A DNA stretch of 38,183 nucleotides from a virus: positions 1-38,183 of the IMG/VR virus record IMGVR_UViG_3300047666_000890. One strand, given 5' to 3'. Of the stretch, positions 1-8,013 are shown piece after piece. Position 1 is the first letter of the stretch. Every line of letters starts with the position of its first letter. Below the pieces are notes generated by a model, which made no database searches, was not told where the DNA came from, and was given only the letters and a program-made list of their open reading frames with translations. A program made the translations under genes and the position numbers.

Positions 1-122
1 CTAACTGTGTTTTTGTATTTATATTCCTCTTTTATATTTAGATAGTTTGAGGCTAAACCAATAAATGCTCCTGCGTTTGCGTTAGTAGTTAGAATTAAGA
101 ATGTTATAATAAATTTAATCAT
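1..122 (-). CDS. Secreted or outer-membrane protein, N-terminal part only
   Basis: The gene is cut by the left window edge; about 40 residues are visible. They begin with a classic signal peptide: Lys3, a hydrophobic core (FIITFLILT) and a likely signal peptidase I site after NANA, followed by GAFIGLASNY, a glycine/aromatic pattern like the first strand of a small outer-membrane barrel. Its ATG at 120-122 overlaps the stop of the upstream gene (115-117), so it is co-translated with the left-end cassette. Function is not known. An envelope protein made late in infection, or a host-modifying protein, are guesses from the signal peptide alone. Confidence 0.6.
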   Translation of the reverse strand, partial: MIKFIITFLILTTNANAGAFIGLASNYLNIKEEYKYKNTV

Positions 123-423
123 ATAAATTATCCAACATTTTAGGGTCAATCTTGTCAGCAATTCGAGCAAGTTTTGATGATATTCTGTCCAAAGTATCAA
201 CTGAAAGTTTTTTATGATCCAAGTTTAAACTAGATTTAAAAGATTCTAATTCTTTAGTAAAATCATTTCTAATTTTTGCAGAGTCTTCCACGCACTCTTT
301 TCTAATTTTGGCTTCTGATAATAATATTGTTTGATTAATATTTTTTTGGAACAATATTAAAATCACAGGTAAAGACACCACGCTAAAAGCTAAAGCAGCA
401 CCCAATAATGATGTAGTTTCCAT
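115..423 (-). CDS. Small membrane-anchored coiled-coil protein (possible holin or spanin)
   Basis: The 102-residue product has one hydrophobic segment at about residues 5-27 and then a charged, heptad-like helical region (about 35-95) rich in K, E, L and I. This is the layout of a membrane anchor with a coiled coil on one side, as in Rz-type inner-membrane spanins and some holin-associated proteins. No specific family was recognised. It starts 1 nt after the stop of the 425-976 gene and overlaps the next gene by 8 nt, so four or more genes here form one tightly coupled unit with a predicted papain-like hydrolase. A lysis role is inference from layout and context. Confidence 0.6.
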   Translation of the reverse strand: METTSLLGAALAFSVVSLPVILILFQKNINQTILLSEAKIRKECVEDSAKIRNDFTKELESFKSSLNLDHKKLSVDTLDRISSKLARIADKIDPKMLDNLYD

Positions 424-424
424 T

Positions 425-976
425 TTATATGTCGTTTAAGATTCTTTTGGCTGAATCGTTGCAATATTTCTTAGGTTCAGAAGTTGTGATTATAAATATC
501 TTTTTTATTTTATCACTCTTCCAATATGTTTTAAACCATATTTTTTTTAAAGGCTTTAAAGTAGAACTAAATAATTTATATATTGATGGATATTGTGATA
601 AATTAGAAATATCAAGATCCGTTACAGTTTTATTCTTTGGTTGTGATTTTAACATAGACAAAGAAAGCTCGTCAAGAGGATGAGTTCTATTATAAAAATT
701 ATTAACCCTAGAATCTTTTACAGAATACACGCAAGTCATGCTTTTTTCGTTTTCTCTGCAACCAGTAACATCATCAAAACTGTAAGAATTTCCTTCTATA
801 ACAAGCGAGCTGTAAAAATAGTTCTTTCCGCAATTATTTATAAATTCTTCTATCGGTCTAATTGCTCCAAACCAACCTGACATGTAAGCAATAGTTGCGG
901 TTACTGATAAGCTGTAGAACAAAAACCAACAGCATAAGCATAGATGTAAAATTCTTTTATTTTCTTTTATACTCAT
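425..976 (-). CDS. Unknown membrane-anchored protein with exported cysteine-containing domain
   Basis: The 183-residue product has a basic N-terminus (KENKR) followed by a hydrophobic stretch at about residues 9-34, best read as a signal anchor. The remainder is polar and holds several cysteines (near residues 49, 73, 82 and 173) that could form disulfides outside the cytoplasm. It was not recognised as any family. Its ATG overlaps the TGA of the upstream papain-like gene in an ATGA junction. The neighbours are membrane or envelope proteins, so it probably belongs to a lysis or envelope-interaction cassette; that is inference. Confidence 0.6.
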   Translation of the reverse strand: MSIKENKRILHLCLCCWFLFYSLSVTATIAYMSGWFGAIRPIEEFINNCGKNYFYSSLVIEGNSYSFDDVTGCRENEKSMTCVYSVKDSRVNNFYNRTHPLDELSLSMLKSQPKNKTVTDLDISNLSQYPSIYKLFSSTLKPLKKIWFKTYWKSDKIKKIFIITTSEPKKYCNDSAKRILNDI

Positions 977-1491
977 TTAATTCTCCTTTTTGTGAACAAG
1001 CCTGACTTAATCAAAATTTGTTTTAATTCGGCAGGACTTACTTTGTCTTTTTGTTTAGGAAAGATACCGGCAGCGACAAAACCATTAAATACTTGCTGAG
1101 AGCAAAATAGACCTTTTGATTTATAATCTAAGCTTCTAATTTGTTTGATCTCGTCAAGAGCTGAAAAGGCGGCATCTAAGGCATCATATTTTAAACTAAT
1201 GCAGGATTTATTATATTTCTTAATCTTGCTAATCTGAGCTTTAGTAAAAGGGCTTATTGGCTCATAAATATGAATCTTTGCATCACTAATTGCATAATTC
1301 TTCATCCACTTTCTAATGGTAAACTTTTCAAAGCCATCTCCACTCATATTCATGACGTGTCCAGCGTAATATCCCGCGGCGTGCTCTGTTGGATCCCAAG
1401 TAAAGATTTGGATAATATATTTCAATGGCTTTGTGAAAAGCGTTCTAAATCTAAAAGGGCTTGATACTGTTAATACTGAGTTATTTTTCAT
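973..1491 (-). CDS. Permuted papain-fold (YiiX/NlpC-P60-like) hydrolase
   Basis: The 172-residue protein shows the two signature blocks of circularly permuted papain-fold amidases: an early histidine block (WDPTEHAAGYYAGHVMNMSG, His about 37) and a later cysteine block (GLFCSQQVFNGF, Cys about 130) followed by a conserved SPAEL segment (about 152-156). In permuted members the His precedes the Cys, as here. Family members cleave amide or thioester bonds, often in peptidoglycan peptides or lipids. No signal peptide is evident. It starts in a TAATG overlap with the upstream gene and precedes membrane protein genes, so a role as lysin or cell-wall peptidase is plausible. The alternative is a virion-associated or host-modifying amidase. 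Confidence 0.65.
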   Translation of the reverse strand: MKNNSVLTVSSPFRFRTLFTKPLKYIIQIFTWDPTEHAAGYYAGHVMNMSGDGFEKFTIRKWMKNYAISDAKIHIYEPISPFTKAQISKIKKYNKSCISLKYDALDAAFSALDEIKQIRSLDYKSKGLFCSQQVFNGFVAAGIFPKQKDKVSPAELKQILIKSGLFTKRRIK

Positions 1492-1793
1492 TATTCTTCT
1501 AAAAATTGAAAGTTTGATTCGTCCGTTTCAGGCCAAGTAATATTTAATTTTAATTGCTCCGCTGTGAAACTATTCCACGCTTTGCCGTGAGGTTTATTTT
1601 CAGGAACTGGCGAGGCATAAATTCCTTCGACTGTTGTTTTTCTTGGTAAAACCACAGGAGTTTCCCCTTCTCCCGACATCGCCCAATTTAGTGTGCCTAG
1701 TTGATTAGGGATTTCAGCATTGAAACGAATTGTAACTTCAGTATTGTCCCAAAGCTGTTGTAAAGTGCCTAACCACCATTTTTCTTGAATCAT
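1491..1793 (-). CDS. Unknown 100-residue protein after tail-fibre gene
   Basis: The product is acidic and tryptophan-rich (WW, LNWAMSGEGETPVV, AWNSF, ITWPETDESNF) with no hydrophobic segment or motif I can name. It starts in an ATGA overlap with the Ig/LamG fibre gene and ends in a TAATG overlap with the papain-like gene, so it is translated with both. Position directly after a fibre tip gene is where fibre-assembly or tip-attachment proteins often lie, but nothing in the sequence proves this. Confidence 0.6.
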   Translation of the reverse strand: MIQEKWWLGTLQQLWDNTEVTIRFNAEIPNQLGTLNWAMSGEGETPVVLPRKTTVEGIYASPVPENKPHGKAWNSFTAEQLKLNITWPETDESNFQFLEE

Positions 1794-2824
1794 ATCGTTA
1801 TGTTGTGTTTGTTGCTTAAATAAGTTTCTATGTCTGATATTTGCCCAGTAGTCAGTGCTGTGTCATAAATTATAACTTCTGCTATTTCTCCGTCTAAAGA
1901 GAATCCTATTCCAGCACTATTTCCCCCTATGCTGACCGAATCTACATCATTAGCATCTGAGCCATTGTTATTTGAAACAGGGGTTGAGCCGTTCACTGAC
2001 ATAGTTAAAGCCGAACCATCTCTTTGAGTTCTAATTATGTTTAAATCTGAAGGAGTAAAAGAAGTGCTTAATGCCCCTGCACCGCTGGACGAGCTTCTAA
2101 ATTCTAGATAATTTGATGACTCTATATATCCAATATTTAATCTTGGACTTGTCCCGTTTCCAAAAGCAATAATTCTCCTAAGAAAAGAATCTTGACTCGT
2201 GGCTTTTACAACAACAAAAATTGTACTATTTCCAGAGGGAAGATAATTTAATGTAGATGGAAGGTACAAGTTATCATTTTGAAAAAATAATGTATTCAAT
2301 CCATTTTCGGACGTTGTACCAGTCGATGGCTGCAATACAGCGGAAATTTGCACTGCATTTATGCCATTCTCGTTAGCACTAATCCAGTCAGAAACTGAAC
2401 TAGAAGCCGAACTAGATCTAGGTATTATTGAAGTTGTGTCGCTAGCAATACCCCAAAATGCCAAATTAGTGCCTGAAATTTGGGAAACAATAGGTAGGTC
2501 GTTAGAATTGGCAGGACTTAAACCTTGCTCACTTAACGCTGTAACTACACATCTAACACTATCTCCAATATCAGTGTATGCCGTTAAATATGTCTTGGAA
2601 GTTGCTAAATTAATATTAACGCCATTATTCTGCCATTGATATGTGAATGTTGTTGGAGTGTAATCCCAAGTTCCATTAGTAGTCGTTAATGTTTCTCCAT
2701 TTTTCGCAATTCCAGAGACAATAGGGTTTATGGTATTTTCTGGAGCAGGCGAAGCTAATAAGGAGCCAAGTAATGATCCTGCTAGTAATGATCCTAATAA
2801 TGTATTTTCACTTGACTGAACCAC
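1790..2824 (-). CDS. Tail fibre / receptor-binding protein with Ig-like and LamG-like domains
   Basis: The 344-residue protein opens with a low-complexity repeat (SLLAGSLLGSLLAS, about residues 11-24). Residues about 30-112 match the bacterial Ig-like pattern (PIVSGIAKNGETLTTTNGTW, YQWQNNGVNI, AYTDIGDSVRCVVTALSEQG). Residues about 120-344 look like a concanavalin-A/LamG_3 jelly roll ending in the typical EVIIYDTALTTGQISDIETY tail. Such domains bind glycans. It is the last large gene of the tail-fibre set and is followed by an overlapping small gene. The role as distal adhesin is inferred from domains and position. Confidence 0.75.
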   Translation of the reverse strand: MVQSSENTLLGSLLAGSLLGSLLASPAPENTINPIVSGIAKNGETLTTTNGTWDYTPTTFTYQWQNNGVNINLATSKTYLTAYTDIGDSVRCVVTALSEQGLSPANSNDLPIVSQISGTNLAFWGIASDTTSIIPRSSSASSSVSDWISANENGINAVQISAVLQPSTGTTSENGLNTLFFQNDNLYLPSTLNYLPSGNSTIFVVVKATSQDSFLRRIIAFGNGTSPRLNIGYIESSNYLEFRSSSSGAGALSTSFTPSDLNIIRTQRDGSALTMSVNGSTPVSNNNGSDANDVDSVSIGGNSAGIGFSLDGEIAEVIIYDTALTTGQISDIETYLSNKHNITI

Positions 2825-2848
2825 CTACGCAATATTTTTAAGATTGAT

Positions 2849-3847
2849 TTATATATCTATTAAGACTTGTTCAATTTCAGGGAAAATATTCAAATCTACG
2901 GCGCTTAAATCCGAACTTGCCAAACAAGCATTTATATCAACAATTTTGTCTTCTTTCAAAATTAAATTAGAAAATGAAATTCTTTTAGCAACTAAGAAGA
3001 ATTTTTCCCATTCAGAATAAGGGATGTCTATTAAAGTTTGAATATTTTTGTCAATATCTGGCGCTCTTAAACTAGCTGAACCATTAACTTTCGCAGCCAA
3101 AACTTGATTAGCAACTACTACATTAAAAAATTCGCCTTTTAATGGGATCATAAAAGTGTGTCCATTTTTGACTTTAATCCATTGAGCATCTGAATATAAA
3201 GATTCTAGTTCTTTTATTTTTTCATTTTTAGCTTCCTGTAAAAGCTCTTCGGCGCTAGGTAATAAATCGTCTTCTTTTTGAGATTGACTTTTATAATCTG
3301 ACTGTGCAAAAACAAGCTCTGCAAATTGCAAATCAATAACATATTTTTGCGCAATATAGATATTTAGATTAGTTTCATTCTGTAGATTTATGCTTTCAAC
3401 TTCTAATTTTAAGGCGGCTAGCTCCGCAGAATAAGTATTTTGGTTAGTTTCATTTTGCAAATTAATACTGTCAACCTCTTGAGCATACTCCGCCAAGCTT
3501 TCTAAATAGGCTAAATACCCTGCGCTTTCTAAATATTCTTGTTCTGACAAATTCCAAGTATTAGGTGCTTGTGGCTTTAAAGGTAAAAGAATTATTGCAG
3601 GTGCTTGTGGTAATAGAGGTGAAGGAATTATCGCAGGGGCTTCAGGGTACGGGGCGAAATATTGATTTCTTTCTACCAATACAGCTTCCCAATCTTTTCT
3701 TAAATCTAAAAGGCAAACTTTAACTCTACTGCGAATAACTTCCTCTTCTTTTTCTGCAAAAAGCCCGCAGTTGTTTACATTATCAATCCAATCATCTGCC
3801 GATGATATTTCAGCTCCAAGTATTTGCTTTTCTAATTCTGTTATCAT
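2849..3847 (-). CDS. Coiled-coil, DUF4376-like tail-fibre-associated protein
   Basis: The 332-residue protein has an acidic N-terminus, a proline repeat region (residues about 70-95, APAII..PL.PQAP twice), and a coiled-coil part with two near copies of SINLQNETN (about 127-136 and 152-160). The C-terminal part (about 205-330) resembles DUF4376-type domains found in tail-fibre assembly proteins (an AKNEKIKELES helix, then a short beta region and SLRAPDIDKNIQTLIDIPY). It sits between two fibre genes, the usual place for a fibre chaperone. The coiled-coil insert is longer than expected for a plain chaperone and it could also be a structural fibre shaft. Confidence 0.6.
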   Translation of the reverse strand: MITELEKQILGAEISSADDWIDNVNNCGLFAEKEEEVIRSRVKVCLLDLRKDWEAVLVERNQYFAPYPEAPAIIPSPLLPQAPAIILLPLKPQAPNTWNLSEQEYLESAGYLAYLESLAEYAQEVDSINLQNETNQNTYSAELAALKLEVESINLQNETNLNIYIAQKYVIDLQFAELVFAQSDYKSQSQKEDDLLPSAEELLQEAKNEKIKELESLYSDAQWIKVKNGHTFMIPLKGEFFNVVVANQVLAAKVNGSASLRAPDIDKNIQTLIDIPYSEWEKFFLVAKRISFSNLILKEDKIVDINACLASSDLSAVDLNIFPEIEQVLIDI

Positions 3848-3848
3848 C

Positions 3849-5345
3849 TTAATTTCCTGTTTTTGTTATTGAGAAGTTGCCGCCGATTGCGAGGTCAGTG
3901 AAAAGAGTTATACCAGATCCTTGGTAAGCTAAAATCCTCACATTATCACCAGCGTTTAAATAAATTCCCGCTGAAGCATTCATTCCTGCCCTATCGTTAG
4001 AAACTGGAGCTATGTTTTGATAACCGACAAGAGCCGAATTGTTGACCCTTATATTAGCTGATCTCGCTCCAGCACCGTTTGTCGTAAAGCTAAAACTACC
4101 TGTTATTTGATAAAAACCAGCGGTTGAAACGGTGAACACTCCCGATGCAAAAGATACTCCACCGCTTAATGTGGGAGTTCCGTTCCAATATGTTGTTAAA
4201 TTAACACCTGTAGCGTTAGGGATAGACTGAGTCGTAATTCCTGTAACGTGTCCGTAAGCAGCATCAATGCTCACAATATTTTTTTGAGCATCTAATCCTA
4301 GATTAGTTAATGATGTAAGAGATGAAAGATTTATATTGGTTGGAAATTCTATGTCTCCGGAAGTTGTATTGACTTTATAAACATTTGTTCCATTGAATGA
4401 TCCGACTGAACATTTAAACGATTGAGAATCTGATGTGTGAATTCCCATTGCAACTGCTGCGTTGCCAGCCCCAAGAAGCGCATATCTTGTGAATGCGCTT
4501 CCACCATTACTCCCGCCAGCGACAATTTCTTGGTATGCGTTGGCGTTGCTTGTGTTGCTAGTGTTAGTTAAGTTAATTCTTAGTTCCCCTAAAGTATTGT
4601 CACTTGTGAAAATATTACCGCCACCAATTACCGTTGAAGAACTACCTTGTTGGATTTGAAGAAAAACTGCCTTAAGATCCGAAGCGATTAACTGATTAAC
4701 ACCTGAAATATTTCCAGAATCATCGATGATAATTGAGCTGTTTTTAATATTTCCGGACACACCGTCTGCCCTAACTAGAGCATTGTCGGTCATTACAACT
4801 TTTGAAACTAAGCCAGATAAATCTTGATCGCCTGTGTTCGTGTTTGAGGTGTCTCCTAAAACTGCTAATTCCGCATCATTAACATATCTTTTATTCAAAC
4901 TATCTGCAATGTCAGCAGTTGTAGCATCAACCCCAGAAACCACAAGTCCATCAGCGTCATAAGTTATTTTAGTTTTTGTTTCTCCAGTTATTGCTGTATT
5001 TTTATCTATTTTTAGATTTAACTGATCCTTAACTGCTTTAACGCTAGGATAAAGAGTGTTGTTTTCCGTTGAAAAGGTAGTTGCTTTATTTGCAACATCT
5101 TCTGGCACATAATTAACGCCACCTTCTATTTTTTGCCAGATCGTTCCATTGTATCTGACATCATCGCCTGAGGTAAAATCAATTGATCCAGAGCCTAGAT
5201 CCTGAGTACCAGCAATAGAGACTAAGTAATAATCTCCATTTACTCCCGAACCATCGGCAATGTTTGGCGTGTTGGTTGATGCGTCCCAAGCTCCTTTGTA
5301 AGAAGTTCCTGAATTGCCGTCTAGTAAAGATCCTGTTAATGACAT
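3849..5345 (-). CDS. Tail fibre protein with C1q-like C-terminal domain
   Basis: The 498-residue protein has an N-terminal module (about residues 14-75) of the phage fibre type: YKGAWDASTNTP, GDYYLVSIAGTQDLG, DDVRYNGTIWQKIEG. A repetitive, Ser/Asn/Gly-rich beta shaft with VKAVKDQLNLK and DGVSGNIKNSSIIIDDSGNI follows. The last ~130 residues (from about AYGHVTGITTQSIPNATG) form a C1q/TNF-like jelly roll with FTVSTAGFYQITGSFSF and LNAGDNVRILAYQGSG, typical of trimeric receptor-binding tips. It is followed 1 nt later by the coiled-coil gene and preceded by a chaperone-like gene. The adhesin role is well supported; the receptor is unknown. Confidence 0.8.
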   Translation of the reverse strand: MSLTGSLLDGNSGTSYKGAWDASTNTPNIADGSGVNGDYYLVSIAGTQDLGSGSIDFTSGDDVRYNGTIWQKIEGGVNYVPEDVANKATTFSTENNTLYPSVKAVKDQLNLKIDKNTAITGETKTKITYDADGLVVSGVDATTADIADSLNKRYVNDAELAVLGDTSNTNTGDQDLSGLVSKVVMTDNALVRADGVSGNIKNSSIIIDDSGNISGVNQLIASDLKAVFLQIQQGSSSTVIGGGNIFTSDNTLGELRINLTNTSNTSNANAYQEIVAGGSNGGSAFTRYALLGAGNAAVAMGIHTSDSQSFKCSVGSFNGTNVYKVNTTSGDIEFPTNINLSSLTSLTNLGLDAQKNIVSIDAAYGHVTGITTQSIPNATGVNLTTYWNGTPTLSGGVSFASGVFTVSTAGFYQITGSFSFTTNGAGARSANIRVNNSALVGYQNIAPVSNDRAGMNASAGIYLNAGDNVRILAYQGSGITLFTDLAIGGNFSITKTGN

Positions 5346-5893
5346 TAGAAATTTATGTTTATTGCGTTGACAGCTTCAACTGGCGTAATTGATTGAGGCT
5401 CTTCTTGATCGTCAAAATATTCACCGTTTACGACTATTGCATTAATTTGAGCCTTTAAATCTCTTCTAGTCTCTCTTGAGGTAAATTCCCTAGTTTGAAT
5501 TAAGGACTCGATAGATTTAAAATTGGCTTTAGTTAATGAGATAAGATCATCTTCAGGATAATTTGGATAACCTACGGTGGTTGCTAAAGTTGCTAAACTG
5601 TTAGCTAAAGAGATTATTGCTGTTTTTGCTTCTGAAGTTGTCGCAAAAGTATTTCCTGAAAATTCCATTGGAACTAGGCAGAAGTCGTTTCTATTCTGGT
5701 TTAATTGAGCAAGTTTTAGATCTTTTGCATTTTGTAACAATTCCGAGCTAGTGAATTCATCCTCAACAATTCCACCGGCTGCGATCCATTTTTGAATTGC
5801 TTGATAGTCTGAATTATTAAGAGAATTTGGGACAAAAATTGAGCTATTTACTAGAAAATTTAATCCTGATTTTTTTACCGTGTTTATTTGCAT
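5345..5893 (-). CDS. Tail-fibre assembly chaperone-like protein (DUF4376-like)
   Basis: The C-terminal half contains the pattern of tail-fibre assembly proteins: KDLKLAQLNQNRNDFCLVPM, FSGNTFATTSEAKTAIISLA, then helical SIESLIQTREF. The chosen start is the ATG at 5891-5893 (MQINTVKKSG, 182 residues), 11 nt after the upstream stop and preceded by an A-rich leader. An in-frame ATG at 5935 would overlap the upstream fibre gene by 31 nt and add an arginine-rich tail unlike the rest. Its stop overlaps the ATG region of the C1q fibre gene, so it is co-expressed with fibres. Folding or trimerising fibres is inferred from family and place. Confidence 0.65.
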   Translation of the reverse strand: MQINTVKKSGLNFLVNSSIFVPNSLNNSDYQAIQKWIAAGGIVEDEFTSSELLQNAKDLKLAQLNQNRNDFCLVPMEFSGNTFATTSEAKTAIISLANSLATLATTVGYPNYPEDDLISLTKANFKSIESLIQTREFTSRETRRDLKAQINAIVVNGEYFDDQEEPQSITPVEAVNAININF

Positions 5894-5904
5894 GTTATTT
5901 TTAT

Positions 5905-7398
5905 TTAAAGTTCTGCGTCTGCTGTGTGATGCCAAAGTATAGTATTCCCAATTGTCATACCTGAACCAGTAATTCTATATCCTGTTTCTGACAAAGTTGA
6001 TATTGTCGGGTTTATGTCTACTCCTGCGGTATCATCTTCTAACTTTCCCGCCGCTCCAGTTTGAACGCTGTAAGTTATTATTGAGGGGTCATCTCTCATT
6101 CTCTGTATAAACTTAGTATCTCCGAGTAATGTGATGTCATTTACAAATTCTACCCTAGAAAGGAACATCCCCCTAGAATTTGTGACTGTTCCAGGGGGCG
6201 TGTCTATATTATATGTTTTTTGAAAATATCTTTGACACAGTTCTATTTCATCTCCAATTGACCTGATTTGAAAAGGAGTTGCAATAGATCCAGCTTCGAC
6301 TTGAACACCTGCTAACCTGAAATTGTTGGAGGCAGAATCGCAGGCATTGACTTGGTTTGTTGTGGCTGTGAAAGTTCCAGTTTGCCAAGTGCCAGCTGTT
6401 GTCGTTTCGTCACTGCCACGGGCAAGAATGAATGATACAAAAAGACCTATTCCATTTTCATAATCCCAAGTCCCTACGGAAGGTGAGGCGTCAACTGTGA
6501 TTGTTTTAAATTCCCAAGTATCAGTAGTATTGATAGTATATTCCGAAACAAAAGATCTATCATTTCCACCATTCCTAAAATTGGCACAATAAATTCCTGT
6601 CTTTGTGGCTTTAACCCAGAAAGATAATGTAAATACTTTTTCTGCTATTGATTTAAAATTGTAACCCTCAATTTTCTGCTCAAAACCAGCAGAATCAGCA
6701 GCCCCTATGGATCCCTGCGCAGTTGTGCAATCTATTAGAACCGAGTTTATAATTTTTCTTCCTGCTTGGGCTACTGTTGGAACATCAGATGATTGTGATA
6801 TATCATGAACCATAGTACCAGATTTTCCATAATACCACCTATCCAGCGAATATGTCGCGTTTGCCACGCTAGTAAAAGAAGTTCCTCTTTGAGAAATGTC
6901 CATATCACCATTGATGATGGCGTTTTTGTTTGAGAAAGTTGATGGATAGTTTGTGACTCTTCTAAATAGATTTCCATCAAATCTAAATACAGAATCTTCT
7001 GTAGTTGATATAAATGTTGGATTAGTAGTTCCATCGGATTCTTTTAGGCTTTTATTGCCAGCATTACCAACATTAACGACTGCCGCAATTCCAGTTCCTG
7101 CGTTCCCAGCTCTAAATTTAATTTCCATTCCAGTGAAATATCCAACTGTTGCGCTAACAGGGCTAGTAAAGGAAGAGGATAGAGTTAAAACATAAGCATT
7201 AGCCGATCCACTATCTATGTAGAAGTTATTAGCCGATTGTTGAGCTATACTAATAGCTGCTTGATTATCAATCGCATCGTTTAGAGTTTGACCAGTTCCT
7301 GTGATAATATTGTTGGTCTCTTTGCGATAAAGATTAAGATAAGCTGAATCAGCACTAGGTGGTTGGTTGTCTTCGAATACACTATTTTTTCCTGCCAT
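5905..7398 (-). CDS. Tail fibre / carbohydrate-binding receptor protein
   Basis: The 497-residue protein has an N-terminal beta region (residues 1-155) with a common fibre motif (VNVGNAGNKSLKESDGT, EDSVFRFDGNLFRRV). From about residue 157 to 395 it carries the widely spread phage tail-fibre receptor domain, recognised by NAIINGDMDISQRGTSF, LDRWYYG, VFTLSFWVKATKTGIY, a WEFKTITVDASPSVGTWDY block and AGVQVEAGSIATPFQIRS ending in ELCQRYFQKTYN. That family is a galactose-binding-like sandwich. It starts 3 nt after the gp48-like baseplate gene, as expected for the first fibre gene after the baseplate. Confidence 0.8.
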   Translation of the reverse strand: MAGKNSVFEDNQPPSADSAYLNLYRKETNNIITGTGQTLNDAIDNQAAISIAQQSANNFYIDSGSANAYVLTLSSSFTSPVSATVGYFTGMEIKFRAGNAGTGIAAVVNVGNAGNKSLKESDGTTNPTFISTTEDSVFRFDGNLFRRVTNYPSTFSNKNAIINGDMDISQRGTSFTSVANATYSLDRWYYGKSGTMVHDISQSSDVPTVAQAGRKIINSVLIDCTTAQGSIGAADSAGFEQKIEGYNFKSIAEKVFTLSFWVKATKTGIYCANFRNGGNDRSFVSEYTINTTDTWEFKTITVDASPSVGTWDYENGIGLFVSFILARGSDETTTAGTWQTGTFTATTNQVNACDSASNNFRLAGVQVEAGSIATPFQIRSIGDEIELCQRYFQKTYNIDTPPGTVTNSRGMFLSRVEFVNDITLLGDTKFIQRMRDDPSIITYSVQTGAAGKLEDDTAGVDINPTISTLSETGYRITGSGMTIGNTILWHHTADAEL

Positions 7399-7401
7399 AT
7401 T

Positions 7402-8013
7402 TTATAAATTTTGAAAAATTAAAGTTGTCATTGTCGGTTTTAAAGCCTCGAACAAACCACTAAGTTGAGAACTAGGACTACTAGGAAAAAAAGGAACATT
7501 ATACGGCGGATAAGATGCCAAATCCAAATTTTCTCCTTGAATAATCCAAATAAACCTAGCGGATTTTGAATTCCTAATTGGAATAAAGGGCGGAGTGTAA
7601 GGAGGGTAAGCAACCTCAATTCCGTGTTTTATTGTTATAGATTGACCAAGTATAGCCGCCAAATCAATAAAATCCTGTTCCGTTAATACATTTAAACTTC
7701 TTAATTTAAGAAGAACATTTTTTCTTCTTTCTTCAATATCTGAAGACGTACCAACAAATATATCATCTGGTATTCCAACAGCGCCTTCCCACAAAGCCAT
7801 ATAATTAGGATCATTTGTAGTTAGAATATTAGTTCCGTCCCAAACACTTTGAAATAAATCATCAACTCTTTTAAACTCTCCTGCTAAACCAAGAAACATC
7901 TTATAAAGATTAGAGCCTGCAATATTTTTATTTGTGGCAGTCCTATCATTAAGGAAATACTGCCCTAATACTTGTTGGTTTTCCTCTATTGTGTGCGCTT
8001 GAAAATCAACCAT
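7402..8013 (-). CDS. Baseplate protein, Mu gp48-like (DUF2313/YmfQ)
   Basis: The 203-residue protein has the order typical of the gp48/YmfQ family: a helical N-terminus (EENQQVLGQYFLND, GLAGEFKRVDDLFQSV), the segment NYMALWEGAVGIPDD, then RRKNVLLKLRSLNVLTEQDF and a beta C-terminal domain. The family links the baseplate wedge to the fibres. Two proline/tyrosine segments, YPPYTPPFIP and YPPYNVPFFP, are internal near-repeats. It overlaps the stop of the baseplate J-like gene by 1 nt and precedes the first tail fibre, the same order as in phage Mu. Confidence 0.8.
   Translation of the reverse strand: MVDFQAHTIEENQQVLGQYFLNDRTATNKNIAGSNLYKMFLGLAGEFKRVDDLFQSVWDGTNILTTNDPNYMALWEGAVGIPDDIFVGTSSDIEERRKNVLLKLRSLNVLTEQDFIDLAAILGQSITIKHGIEVAYPPYTPPFIPIRNSKSARFIWIIQGENLDLASYPPYNVPFFPSSPSSQLSGLFEALKPTMTTLIFQNL

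Noticed and set aside
5894-5935. Upstream start for the fibre-chaperone gene
   Set aside because: Would overlap the preceding gene by 31 nt and add an arginine-rich leader; the ATG at 5893 has a normal A-rich leader.
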